A stretch of DNA of 64,000 nt from Weissella viridescens. GTDB lineage: Bacteria; Bacillota; Bacilli; Lactobacillales; Lactobacillaceae. Both the position numbers and the translations under genes were made by a program. Shown here in pieces: positions 37,335 to 45,816 of the stretch (position 1 is its first letter; every line of letters begins with the position of its first letter). The stretch covers positions 26,112-90,111 of the forward strand of contig NZ_JQBM01000005.1 in assembly GCF_001437355.1 (NCBI RefSeq), written 5' to 3'. Below the pieces are notes generated by a model. That model was not told where the DNA came from, ran no database searches, and saw only the letters and a program-made list of their open reading frames with translations.

Positions 37335-38471
37335 CTATTTCATGTCTGATGTTTGGACAAGGTGAGTAATCGTATCAAGTAATGGCTTGTATTTGGCACC
37401 GACATCAAATTCAGGCACAGCTCCATCAATAATCGTATCAAAGGCTTGTTTAACCTCAGCAACCACATCCTGATTTTGGTCACTTTGTTCAAAGAAGCGG
37501 ATATTTTGATAATCAGATAACCAATCATTATATTCGTTTTTAACCTTAGAGTTGTAATTATCAAAAACAATTGCGGGTGTTCCGGTAATCACAGAAAAAA
37601 TCATACCATGTAGGCGATCCGTGACAACTAAACTAGCTGATTGGAATTCTGCAATCTTCTTTTGTACAGCCGCATCACGAGTAAACTTATCTAAAGCAAC
37701 ACCGATATCAGTATCGGTATCTTTAACCACATATCCTTCATTTTCGATATGTTGGCGCAATTGTTCCACTAATGTATCATCCAATTCTTTCTCTACATCA
37801 GCACGCAAAGCAAATAGCACGCCACTCTTTTGTGCGTCAACACGTTCATTCAATGACAGCACAATATCCGGCACCAATTGAATGTTGTTCTCTGGAAAAA
37901 TTTGTTTAAGTTTGTCTTCACTGACATGATCGCGGGCAAACAAATAAAAGTGCTCTTTTTGTTGCTTATAAATACTTTGCGAAACGCGACCATCAAATCC
38001 CATCTGATCCAGATTACGAAAAGTTACCGATTGTGGTAATTGAACTACTGGATTCTCTGTAAATGTGTTAATTAATTTGCGTCGCACATTTTCCGCATCG
38101 TAGTATATGTCACCAATATTACCACCTGCTTGTATAAAAATAATATCATTTGATTTAATGTGGTCGCGTAGATATTTAACGCCAGCTAATGTCTCATTAA
38201 TTTGAAATTCAACCACTGGGTTATTAAAATGATCCTGCAAAAAGCGTGACTGCGCCATTGCGATGGCTTGGTCACCCAAGTTACCACTAATAGGCGTTCC
38301 AAAGATATAAAAGACACCGTCGTTAGCTCCTTCTGGTACCTCGACATCGAGTTTAGTCGAAAAAGTTTCAAACATACGGTAGTGATATTTAATATAGTTA
38401 TAACGACTTGCTAAAAAGTTTGTCATTTCAGGTGATAACACACTTTTGATTACTTTTTTTAATTGACTCAT
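37335..38471 (-). CDS. Polysaccharide pyruvyl transferase family protein
   Basis: A 378-residue protein of the CsaB/WcaK/EpsI-like family that adds ketal-linked pyruvate from phosphoenolpyruvate to a sugar. Typical features are the GTPISGNLGDQAIAMAQSRFL start segment, DIIFIQAGGNIGD, and the C-terminal VVTDRLHGMIFSVITGTPAIVFDNYNSKVKN block. Its place within the operon implies that the polymer carries pyruvate groups and is thus acidic. It lies five bases after the flippase gene. Confidence 0.9.
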   Translation of the reverse strand: MSQLKKVIKSVLSPEMTNFLASRYNYIKYHYRMFETFSTKLDVEVPEGANDGVFYIFGTPISGNLGDQAIAMAQSRFLQDHFNNPVVEFQINETLAGVKYLRDHIKSNDIIFIQAGGNIGDIYYDAENVRRKLINTFTENPVVQLPQSVTFRNLDQMGFDGRVSQSIYKQQKEHFYLFARDHVSEDKLKQIFPENNIQLVPDIVLSLNERVDAQKSGVLFALRADVEKELDDTLVEQLRQHIENEGYVVKDTDTDIGVALDKFTRDAAVQKKIAEFQSASLVVTDRLHGMIFSVITGTPAIVFDNYNSKVKNEYNDWLSDYQNIRFFEQSDQNQDVVAEVKQAFDTIIDGAVPEFDVGAKYKPLLDTITHLVQTSDMK

Positions 38472-38475
38472 GTTC

Positions 38476-39852
38476 TTATCCTTTTTTTCTTAGAAGCATT
38501 GTCCTTACGTTCAATAAGGTAACCAGCACCAACAAAACGACTAAACTAATATAGCGAACCGGTACCTCTGGAATATAGTTTGCTGCAATCATTGCAAAAA
38601 CGATACTGAGCGAAGTCAACGTCGTTAATAAATTCACTTTAATTGGAACAAGCTTTTTAGTTTTTACAATACGAATCCACAATACCAGCGCAAAGCCAAG
38701 CATTGAACCCAGTCCAGCTCCTTGAACACCAAAGATGGGAATCAAGATTACTGAGAAAACTAAATTAGCAATTAATCCAATAAATGTTGTCGTCATAATA
38801 TCACGTGTTTGTTTTGCCGCAATATATGTTGTCCCGACGAAAGCTGATAGATTTGAGAAAACAGCAGATACAAGTAGAAAACCAATGTTTTGCCATGCAT
38901 CGTAATACGAGGCTTGTACAATAACCCCCATCAGTGGTCGTAAGACCAGTAAAGCGAGCGCAACAACAACAATCAACCAACTAAATAATTTAGCAAAGGT
39001 TTCTGAATAAAATTCACTCGCGTCCTCGGATTTGAATTCATCAACTGCGGATATTTGCCAAGCTTGACTGAAAATACCATAGAAAATCGTAACCAACGCT
39101 GGTACTTTTGATGCCACAGCGTACAACCCATTCCCAGAAGCTCCTACAAAAATTAGAATGAAGAATTTGGCAGCATCTTGTGTAAACCACCACGCAAAGG
39201 CATTCGGGATTAAAGGAACACTATACATCAATAGTTCGCGCATAATAGGCTTTTTAATCTTGGCAATCTTAATTTGACGGTAACACTTCGAACAGACCAC
39301 CATTAAGAAAATGGTAATGATTGCGCTTAAAATATAACCAATAATAAATCCAGTAACATGCGTTGGACCATATATAATCCCAAATGCCGTTAGTAAGGCA
39401 TTTAATGCCGTAAAGATTAAACTAAAGACGATAAACAAGCGAATTAATCCCGTTCCACGGAAATAGTTCAAAAATAGCATCACAAAAACGTTAGCCATCA
39501 CCATCACTGCTATAAAGAGTAAATTAGGTCGACCTGTGATGATATAGAACAATCCGGAAGCGAATACGAAAGCAACCGTTCCAAAGAGGGTCAGCGCAAC
39601 ACCATTACTTAAAACAGTATCACTATCGTATTCGTCATCAAGCGTGAATCGAAAAACGGCATCAGCAATACTGAACCCAACAATAGGTGCCAACATATTA
39701 ATCGTTGTAATGAACAAATCGACAGACCCATATTGACTTTTTGTCATCAAGTAGGTGTAGATTGGCACCATTAAAATGTTAATCAGCTTTGTCCCAATAC
39801 TGCCAATCGCAAAAATTAAGGTATTATTCAATAATTTTTTATTCTTATTCAT
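38476..39852 (-). CDS. Wzx-type polysaccharide flippase
   Basis: A 458-residue MVF/MATE-superfamily membrane protein with about 12-14 hydrophobic helices. It starts NKKLLNNTLIFAIGSIGTKLINILMVPIYTYLM, the usual start of O-antigen/EPS flippases, and ends in a basic tail (RTMLLRKKG). It is expected to move lipid-linked repeat units to the outer face. It lies between the polymerase and the pyruvyl transferase genes on one transcript. Confidence 0.92.
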   Translation of the reverse strand: MNKNKKLLNNTLIFAIGSIGTKLINILMVPIYTYLMTKSQYGSVDLFITTINMLAPIVGFSIADAVFRFTLDDEYDSDTVLSNGVALTLFGTVAFVFASGLFYIITGRPNLLFIAVMVMANVFVMLFLNYFRGTGLIRLFIVFSLIFTALNALLTAFGIIYGPTHVTGFIIGYILSAIITIFLMVVCSKCYRQIKIAKIKKPIMRELLMYSVPLIPNAFAWWFTQDAAKFFILIFVGASGNGLYAVASKVPALVTIFYGIFSQAWQISAVDEFKSEDASEFYSETFAKLFSWLIVVVALALLVLRPLMGVIVQASYYDAWQNIGFLLVSAVFSNLSAFVGTTYIAAKQTRDIMTTTFIGLIANLVFSVILIPIFGVQGAGLGSMLGFALVLWIRIVKTKKLVPIKVNLLTTLTSLSIVFAMIAANYIPEVPVRYISLVVLLVLVTLLNVRTMLLRKKG

Positions 39853-39868
39853 GACTCCACCTGACTGA

Positions 39869-40942
39869 CTAATTTAGGATATATGGAATAATATCACCAT
39901 TATTTCGTGCTAATTGGTATGTAAACTGGATGAGCGTTAAGCCAAACAAAATCGCAAAGACTATGATTCGACCAACTTTGCGATTAGTAAAGAGTCGGTC
40001 CATAACCTCTGGCAAATCAGCAAAAATATAAATTCCAAAAATTGTAAAATAGGTTAGACCACGCTGCAAGAGAATCACATTTCCTAGCAACACACTAACA
40101 ACTGTTCCAACGAAATACAATGTCGCCACATTGCGTTGTAAATCAGTAAAAGGTGATTGTGTCGCAAATTTAAAATAGATATATGCAATCAAAACTAGCA
40201 ATAGGAAAATATTGAAGAAAATGATCAACCCACTCCCCTGCGTTGATTGATTCAAACTACTAACATTTGTTGCATTCGAATAAATATCAAATCCTGGAAT
40301 TAAATTGACAATTGTATTCGAGAATTTCGCATAAGATAATGAAAAAATAACTGCGAAAACTGTCAATATTCCAATCCAAAACTTATTCCACTTAATCCAT
40401 GAGACGCCTAGATATACTAGTCCCAACAATGCTGTCGCATGAAATCCCACGCCAATTAAGGTCAGTGCGAGATACCGCATGTACTTTTTATCCATCAAAT
40501 ACATGAAACCATTCAATACCAGTCCTAATGCAATATACTGACGAGCAATATTAAAACTAGGCAAATAAAAGTTCAGAGAAATAAAGAAGAAGGTTGTGTA
40601 TAAGGGGTTAGCTGGCAACCGATAAATAAATAGTCCGAACAATAATGCAATCAAAAGTGCATTGGCCGCTGTGATTGCGTGCGGATCGGAACTGATGGCT
40701 TTCACCATTGTCGAAAAGATACTAAATGCTGGAGATTTTTCACTAAATACGTTTCCCGTATTGGAAAAAATTGTTTCATAAGTAAGCGTGTCTGTTCCAA
40801 CTGTATTTGCTCTCATTGCAGCAAAAGTCCCTAAAAATGCAAAGCTGAAAAAGACAAACGCCCGCCGACTACTAAAATATTGGTTATTTGTAACTAAATA
40901 AATGATTCCGATAACCGGAAATAACATGAAATAAATTGCCAT
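39869..40942 (-). CDS. EpsG-family polysaccharide polymerase
   Basis: A 357-residue protein with about ten transmembrane helices and the EpsG/Wzy-like features AMRANTVGTDTLTYETIF near residue 42 and ARQYIALGLVLNGFMYLMDKKYMRY in the middle. These contain the conserved charged residues of the family's periplasmic loops. It is expected to polymerise flipped repeat units. It lies between the GT2 and flippase genes. Confidence 0.87.
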   Translation of the reverse strand: MAIYFMLFPVIGIIYLVTNNQYFSSRRAFVFFSFAFLGTFAAMRANTVGTDTLTYETIFSNTGNVFSEKSPAFSIFSTMVKAISSDPHAITAANALLIALLFGLFIYRLPANPLYTTFFFISLNFYLPSFNIARQYIALGLVLNGFMYLMDKKYMRYLALTLIGVGFHATALLGLVYLGVSWIKWNKFWIGILTVFAVIFSLSYAKFSNTIVNLIPGFDIYSNATNVSSLNQSTQGSGLIIFFNIFLLLVLIAYIYFKFATQSPFTDLQRNVATLYFVGTVVSVLLGNVILLQRGLTYFTIFGIYIFADLPEVMDRLFTNRKVGRIIVFAILFGLTLIQFTYQLARNNGDIIPYILN

Positions 40943-40957
40943 GGTGCCCCCTAGAAG

Positions 40958-41929
40958 TTACTTACGATTTACATTGCGTTGTCCCAATTTTTTAAAAATG
41001 TTTTTGCCTAGGAAAGTCGTCCACGCAGCAAAAAGCGTTTTAAATCGTAATTGGAAATTAAATAAGAAATGGTAACGGTATGACTTCATTAATGACCAAA
41101 TCTTTTTTTCTTGCTGTTCATAGGTCGTATTGTCGGCCGGCATTTGTAACAACAAACTGGCCAGCGTACTAAAGGCCCTTGCATACGCAAAACTAAGTAC
41201 TTTAGGTCGATGTGCTTTAACATAGTCGATCATCGCCTCACTCAATTCCACGCCATCCATTTTTTTAGCAGTAAAGGTTCCGGCACTAATACTTGATTGC
41301 CGCAATCGATAAGCATAGTCAGCCGCATCAATAAAAGCCACCTGGTTGGCGTGATCAATCAATTGCACAGTCGTGTAAAAGTCTTCATACAACTTTCCAA
41401 ATGGATATTGAATATCTGTAAATAAATCGCGATTATAGAGTTTCGCCCACGCACTCACTTCAAATTTTTTTTGAGAAAGCACTGTTTCCAAGGCTTGATC
41501 CGCATCTTGCAAAAAGATATCACCACTATATGCTGGAGGTGTCACTGTATCTACATGTTCATCATCCTGAATCGTAAAGAAACGTGCAATTGCTATTTCA
41601 GCGCCCTTTTCTTTAGCCGCAACCAAATGTGCCAAATAATCTGCCGTCACTTCATCATCGCCATCAATGAAGTTAATCCATTCACCGGTAGCATATTGCA
41701 TGCCAAAATTTCTGGCATCTGACAGACCACCGTTATCCTTGCGATAGTAATGTACACGCTCATCTTGATCGGCAAACGCCTTGGCGATTTCGCCTGATTG
41801 ATCAGTTGATCCATCATCAATCAAAAGTAATTCAAATTCTGTATATGTCTGTTTTAAAATAGATATGATAATTTTTTCTATGTATGCCTCAACATTATAG
41901 ATTGGCACAATAATCGAAATTAATGTCAT
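40958..41929 (-). CDS. Glycosyltransferase, family 2
   Basis: A GT-A glycosyltransferase of 323 residues. The nucleotide-sugar fold is clear: LISIIVPIYNVEAYIEK, LLLIDDGSTDQSGEIA, the RKDNGGLSDARNFG block and the metal-binding WINFIDGDDEV. The rest is helical and basic at the end (GQRNVNRK), as in membrane-associated EpsJ/CpsIaJ-like enzymes. The ATG at 41929 is better spaced from GAGAGG than the one three codons upstream. It is the first gene of the exopolysaccharide operon. Confidence 0.92.
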   Translation of the reverse strand: MTLISIIVPIYNVEAYIEKIIISILKQTYTEFELLLIDDGSTDQSGEIAKAFADQDERVHYYRKDNGGLSDARNFGMQYATGEWINFIDGDDEVTADYLAHLVAAKEKGAEIAIARFFTIQDDEHVDTVTPPAYSGDIFLQDADQALETVLSQKKFEVSAWAKLYNRDLFTDIQYPFGKLYEDFYTTVQLIDHANQVAFIDAADYAYRLRQSSISAGTFTAKKMDGVELSEAMIDYVKAHRPKVLSFAYARAFSTLASLLLQMPADNTTYEQQEKKIWSLMKSYRYHFLFNFQLRFKTLFAAWTTFLGKNIFKKLGQRNVNRK

Positions 41930-42003
41930 CTTTTGCATCCTCTCATTTTAGATACTACACTATATATATTATTATCAACTTACTTGTATTTTCGAAACCT
42001 ATC

Positions 42004-42060
42004 GAGAATTGCCTTTAAGAGCGGCCTTTCAATCGCTCACCTCCCGCAATCCCAATTCTC
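42004..42060 (-). promoter_or_regulatory. Structured leader element of the exopolysaccharide operon
   Basis: On the minus strand GAGAATTG and CAATTCTC form a perfect 8-bp outer stem around an inner GAGCG/CGCTC stem. A promoter-like TCGCAA-17-TATGAT precedes it (TATGAT near 42073-42078), so the element would lie at the very start of the exopolysaccharide transcript, about 75 nt before the first gene. Its inner sequence resembles the intergenic element at 22630-22672. I cannot match it to a known class. Confidence 0.5.
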
Positions 42061-42137
42061 ATCACACCTTACTATCATACATAATTTTTCCATATATTGC
42101 GATGCTTTTAAACTATATTATCTTTATTTAATAGTTC

Positions 42138-42167
42138 TTGCTTTATCCCCTCATTTTAGGTTATAAT
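42138..42167 (+). promoter_or_regulatory. Promoter of tRNA-Asn
   Basis: TTGCTT (42138-42143), 18-bp spacer, TATAAT (42162-42167), 19 bp before the tRNA. Confidence 0.75.
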
Positions 42168-42186
42168 AATCTCATAGAAATCTAAT

Positions 42187-42259
42187 TGCTCTGTAGTTCA
42201 GTTGGTAGAACGCCGCACTGTTAATGCGAGGGTCGCTGGTTCGAGTCCAGCTAGAGCAG
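42187..42259 (+). tRNA. tRNA-Asn (GUU)
   Basis: Full cloverleaf: acceptor TGCTCTG/TAGAGCA, anticodon loop CTGTTAA (anticodon GTT), T-arm GCTGG TTCGAGT CCAGC, discriminator G. The CCA end is not encoded. It is a solitary plus-strand tRNA with its own promoter and terminator. Confidence 0.97.
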
Positions 42260-42262
42260 TAA

Positions 42263-42294
42263 AAAAGACATCCACATGTTGTGGATGTCTTTTA
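42263..42294. terminator. Terminator of tRNA-Asn, shared with the converging gene
   Basis: Stem AAAAGACATCCACA/TGTGGATGTCTTTT directly after the tRNA, also at the end of the converging membrane-protein gene. Confidence 0.88.
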
Positions 42295-42732
42295 ATTTTG
42301 TTTGATCTTTTCAGATTCGAACAATGTGAAGATATAATTCCACGTTGGACGGACGACCAAGAAAAAGAGTGGAAAAATAATTGATAACTTAATTCCCCAA
42401 CCTTGTAGGAAATTCGTTAAGATGGGGAATTCACCAATATTTTTCAAAATCGTTGTCACCAATGTAATCACCCCAGAATTAATTAGGATAATCAGGGCTG
42501 GAATAATCAAAAACTCACGGAAGTTCGCCTTAATGCGCCCTAGATAACGTCGTTCGATATTCTTCACTAATGGAATCGTGAAAAACTCCTTGAGGATAAA
42601 CGCACCTGGAATGACAAATAAGAGCATTTCCAAGATAAACGTCACATCTTCTGCATTAATGCCGTACATTAAAAATGTGTTAATGGTAACCATCGATGTA
42701 ACCATTGTTAAAAAGATTAAGTGACCTTTCAA
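42292..42732 (-). CDS. Small four-helix membrane protein (DUF2798-like)
   Basis: A 146-residue protein with four hydrophobic helices (about 4-22, 30-50, 70-95 and 110-130) and a basic end. The arrangement LTMVTSMVTINTFLMYG, IPGAFILKEFFTIPLVKNI and RPTWNYIFTLFESEK recalls DUF2798 family proteins. That call is tentative and no function is known. It starts at TTG (42732) preceded by AGAAGG. The gene has an attenuator-like leader at 42766-42859. Confidence 0.65.
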   Translation of the reverse strand: MKGHLIFLTMVTSMVTINTFLMYGINAEDVTFILEMLLFVIPGAFILKEFFTIPLVKNIERRYLGRIKANFREFLIIPALIILINSGVITLVTTILKNIGEFPILTNFLQGWGIKLSIIFPLFFLVVRPTWNYIFTLFESEKIKQN

Positions 42733-42765
42733 AACTACCTTCTTTCATAAATGCTTTATGTATTT

Positions 42766-42812
42766 AAAAGCTCAGTGTTCACAAGCAACTTGTTGTGTAC
42801 ACTGAGCTTTTT
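42766..42812 (-). terminator. Terminator/attenuator between adc and the 42.3-kb gene
   Basis: Long stem AAAGCTCAGTGT/ACACTGAGCTTT with T-runs on both sides. It lies 54 nt after a promoter, so besides ending adc transcripts it would act as an attenuator in the leader of the next gene. Confidence 0.75.
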
Positions 42813-42853
42813 TGACGATCAATTGTTTGATCAAATTTTTCAGTGCACTGTCT

Positions 42854-42882
42854 AGTGTACCGAAATTATGCGTATTTGGCAA
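42854..42882 (-). promoter_or_regulatory. Promoter of the attenuated leader
   Basis: Minus-strand TTGCCA (42877-42882), 17-bp spacer, TACACT (42854-42859). The transcript would begin with a CAGTGCACTGA segment that can pair with the 5' arm (TCAGTG) of the following terminator. Confidence 0.6.
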
Positions 42883-42895
42883 ATTAGATGTTACC

Positions 42896-43639
42896 TTAAT
42901 CAGCTAAATAATCGTAAACCATATGTGGGCGAGGTAACGTCAAATCAGCCACAATATGTTGTGATTTCACAATCTCTCTAACCGGCAAATCAGCAACTGG
43001 TGCCATGACATGTTCAAAGAATTGCAACTTAGCTGGCGAATTCCAAGCCCCTTTAACTTCAACATCGGTAATTGTTGATTCCGTCATTTCTAGCACACGT
43101 GGCGTTGCATCGTAATTGCGCATAATATTAAGACGATAACTTGGCTTTGTAATCTCAGCCTTAGCTTCTTCTAAATCCATTGGGTAGTAATTATATGCCA
43201 TAGTGGCTGTGGCAACAGGTAATCCGCTATACTCAAGCTTACCAACTAGGACATCATTATCTAAATAGATTGATGTATCAGCCAGTTTCTTTGGAAAAGC
43301 AGCTATTTCACGACCAGAAGCGATTGCTTCAGCATTGTTAACGTACATTGAAAGGTAGAACTCACCTTCTTGACCATTGAAGGTCACTGGAATTACTTGC
43401 CCGATTTCAGCATAGTCACCTAGTCCATCTGAATCTGGCATGTTAATGAATTCAAACTTAACCAAATCATCAATTGGTTCTAGTGGTTCAGGTAATACCT
43501 TCATCAAGGCATCATGATCAGTACGATAAGTAATGTTCATGAAGTCACGATTATGAAACTTAACCTTCGCTGCTGGAAAGGCTGGTGAATCAATTGGCGT
43601 TGTAATCTTTTTTAGTAAATCTGCCTTATTCATAATCAT
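42896..43639 (-). CDS. adc: Acetoacetate decarboxylase
   Basis: Decarboxylates acetoacetate to acetone and CO2 through a Schiff base. The 247-residue protein has the catalytic Lys pair in GREIAAFPKKLAD (Lys117/Lys118, depending on start), preceded by the conserved EGEFYLSMYVNN strand; length matches the family. Two possible ATGs lie two codons apart after GGAGGAG. It follows the PanE-like reductase by eight bases and is surely cotranscribed. Acetone production is not expected of lactic acid bacteria, so the real substrate may be another beta-keto acid. Confidence 0.88.
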   Translation of the reverse strand: MIMNKADLLKKITTPIDSPAFPAAKVKFHNRDFMNITYRTDHDALMKVLPEPLEPIDDLVKFEFINMPDSDGLGDYAEIGQVIPVTFNGQEGEFYLSMYVNNAEAIASGREIAAFPKKLADTSIYLDNDVLVGKLEYSGLPVATATMAYNYYPMDLEEAKAEITKPSYRLNIMRNYDATPRVLEMTESTITDVEVKGAWNSPAKLQFFEHVMAPVADLPVREIVKSQHIVADLTLPRPHMVYDYLAD

Positions 43640-43647
43640 TACTCCTC

Positions 43648-44682
43648 CTATTTCAACATGTCCTTCAAAGTCGCAATGCTCTCATCAAAGACAGGAAGCT
43701 TACCCGTCTCTTCAGCCTTAGATACAGTTGATACAACAAAATCATTAAATGGTGTTTTAATGTCATGTTCTTCACCGGCTTTAACAATCACACCATTGAT
43801 GTCGTGAACTTCTGTTTTGCGACCCTTTTCAAGATCTTGTAACATGCTGGCCTTAAGATCCTTGCTTGCTGCCATCATGCGGCGAACCAAAGCAATTTGG
43901 TCATCGGTAAAGCCATCAGCAGGCTTCTTAAAGTCATTTAGGTCGATACTACCCATCTTATCAAATGTCACATTATCAGCCTTTCCAGCTTCTAATCCTT
44001 CATTAATAATGTTCAAGGCCGCTAATACACCAACTTGATTATCAGCAACCGCCCCAAAGGTTGAATTAGTTGCTGCAGATAGCCCACTGAAAGCTGAGTT
44101 GATCAACAACTTTGACCACTTTGTACCAAGTAAGTTATTTGAAACGAACGTTCCCCCAACATTGTCCATGACCTTCTTAAGCGCCTCAATACGTGGCGTA
44201 TCGGAACCATCTAACTCACCAATCTTAAAAGCAAATTCTTTAAAACGATCATAAACCGTTGTCAATTCTGATGAACCGGCACCTTGAGCTGTTGCACCAA
44301 ATTCAACAGAACCCGCAACAACATTTTTTGCTGGAAGCTGCGTCAAAATATACTTTTCTGGGACACCATTTTGTAATGAGACCAACGTACCATCTTCATT
44401 CAAAATTGACTTGATTTTTGGTACAACAGAGTCATTGAAAACTTGCTTGGTCAATAAGAAAATAATATCAAATTTTCCATCAATATCATCAGGCGTTGAA
44501 GCCTTAACGGGAACTGTAATGTCTGTTGTTCCAACAACATGTGCACCCTTCGTATTTAATGTATCAACGTTCTCTTGCCAAACATCAATCAGCGTCACAT
44601 CCAAGCCTGCCTTAGATAAAAAGGCTCCAATGATAGTTCCTAATGATCCTGCACCATATACTGCAATTCGCTTATTATCCAT
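43648..44682 (-). CDS. 2-dehydropantoate 2-reductase family protein (PanE/ApbA-like)
   Basis: A 344-residue NADPH-dependent reductase. The N-terminal Rossmann start is KRIAVYGAGSLGTIIGAFLSKAG, and VSLQNGVPEK and the Lys-containing LGTKWSKLLINSAFSG follow, the ApbA signature region. Many such proteins reduce 2-keto acids other than ketopantoate, and no other pantothenate gene is near. It heads a two-gene operon with adc, suggesting a shared keto-acid pathway; this is inference. The longer C-terminal region with KPADGFTDDQ is unusual. Confidence 0.85.
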   Translation of the reverse strand: MDNKRIAVYGAGSLGTIIGAFLSKAGLDVTLIDVWQENVDTLNTKGAHVVGTTDITVPVKASTPDDIDGKFDIIFLLTKQVFNDSVVPKIKSILNEDGTLVSLQNGVPEKYILTQLPAKNVVAGSVEFGATAQGAGSSELTTVYDRFKEFAFKIGELDGSDTPRIEALKKVMDNVGGTFVSNNLLGTKWSKLLINSAFSGLSAATNSTFGAVADNQVGVLAALNIINEGLEAGKADNVTFDKMGSIDLNDFKKPADGFTDDQIALVRRMMAASKDLKASMLQDLEKGRKTEVHDINGVIVKAGEEHDIKTPFNDFVVSTVSKAEETGKLPVFDESIATLKDMLK

Positions 44683-45035
44683 GTCAAACTACCCCTTTTA
44701 TTTTGTTCGCTATAGCATTGATTTATCTACCGCTATAATGTAACGAGAAGTGTAGGCGCGGAAACTTAAACGAATAATAAAGTTTTTTAGATTTTTAAAA
44801 TACACTTGAATAAGTTTAAATATTCACAAGGATAACTATACAGACGCGCTTGGCTACACGCAATCTAATCTTCTAACATTAAGCTTGAAAGCTGCCTCAA
44901 TACCGTAAAATTACATTTTTTTTGCATAAAAACACACAAAGTCTTTTTAAATTCTTTATTTCACAAGCCTTCATGCAACCAAAAAATCCAAAATACGCTA
45001 TAATGATAACCATTAATACGCAAAGGAGCACGACG
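44683..45035. other. Gene-free stretch upstream of the interrupted zinc-ribbon gene
   Basis: About 350 bp of A/T-rich sequence without a credible ORF. A TATAAT at about 44999-45004 is probably the -10 of the zinc-ribbon gene, though its -35 is poor. The minus-strand promoter of the PanE-like gene should lie near 44700-44750. Nothing else is apparent. Confidence 0.5.
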
Positions 45036-45308
45036 ATGGGTCAAACTAATTTATGTCAAAGTTGTGGTATGCCGATTGATTAGAACACGCCCGGTGGCAC
45101 TAACGCTGATGGATCAATTTCAACCAAATACTGTACTTACTGTTACCAAAATGGTCAATTTACTGAAAACCTCCCATTTGATGATATGTATGCCAAAAAT
45201 TATCAACGATTCTTGGATTCTGATATGAATCGCTTCCAAAAATTCATCCTTAAACGCATGTATACCAAAAAATTCATGCGCGGTTTAGATCGTTGGCAAC
45301 AACATTAA
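45036..45308 (+). pseudogene. Zinc-ribbon domain protein interrupted by an in-frame TAG
   Basis: From the ATG at 45036 (good AAAGGAG upstream) the frame reads MGQTNLCQSCGMPID, then TAG at 45081-45083. It continues without further stops as NTPGGTNADGSISTKYCTYC, a putative zinc ribbon, and a Phe/Lys-rich tail ending RGLDRWQQH. The two CxxC pairs CQSCGMP and CTYCYQNG match the PF12674-type zinc-ribbon family, in which this position is an ordinary residue. It is therefore one gene broken by a single nonsense codon, or a sequencing error. The product would be 90 residues. Confidence 0.8.
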
Positions 45309-45310
45309 TA

Positions 45311-45351
45311 AAAAAGGTTAACCACTTCGCTAATTGTGGTTAACCTTTTTA
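45311..45351. terminator. Bidirectional terminator
   Basis: Stem AAAAAGGTTAACCAC/GTGGTTAACCTTTTT between the zinc-ribbon pseudogene and the converging membrane-protein gene. Confidence 0.87.
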
Positions 45352-45816
45352 TTTTTGTTTTTTTATCCGGATTTCGCGTCGACGTTGCCACTTAAGCAGT
45401 TTAGAGGTTGTTGTTAATGCAACTGATAACAGAATATTAACTAGGGTCAGCACCAAAAATGTTTTTGGAATATTCGATCCAGTAAATTGAATCATTAAAG
45501 TCGTTAATGTTGTAAAGACTGTTATAAGGCTTAAAACGCCTAAAGGCAATTCGTAGTTTCCACGTAAATGCAACAGGCGATGCGCACCATAAAGGATACC
45601 AACACTTGTGACAATGAAGCCAATATAGGTCATCAAGAACCACCAGATAAATTCAGACGGGTCCTTTTTTGCAAAGGCCAACATGTCATCTGCCGCCGTA
45701 TATGAAATAACAACTCCAAATATCTCTACCAGTAGATAGATAACTACCAACCAGACTAAGGGTGGAAAAACAATCCGCCAAATTTTACGCAACCTCTTGG
45801 TCCACCCACCTCTCAT
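45349..45816 (-). CDS. Hypothetical membrane protein, 155 residues
   Basis: Four transmembrane helices (about 14-37, 54-76, 88-110 and 115-138) between a basic N-terminus (RGGWTKRLRKIWR) and a very basic C-terminus (KWQRRREIRIKKQK). The ATG overlaps the stop of the PsiE-like gene by four bases (ATGA), so the two are translated together and may form a complex. I do not recognise the family. Confidence 0.7.
   Translation of the reverse strand: MRGGWTKRLRKIWRIVFPPLVWLVVIYLLVEIFGVVISYTAADDMLAFAKKDPSEFIWWFLMTYIGFIVTSVGILYGAHRLLHLRGNYELPLGVLSLITVFTTLTTLMIQFTGSNIPKTFLVLTLVNILLSVALTTTSKLLKWQRRREIRIKKQK

Noticed and set aside
42202..42384. 60-residue plus-strand ORF over tRNA-Asn
   Set aside because: It is tRNA and terminator sequence read as protein.
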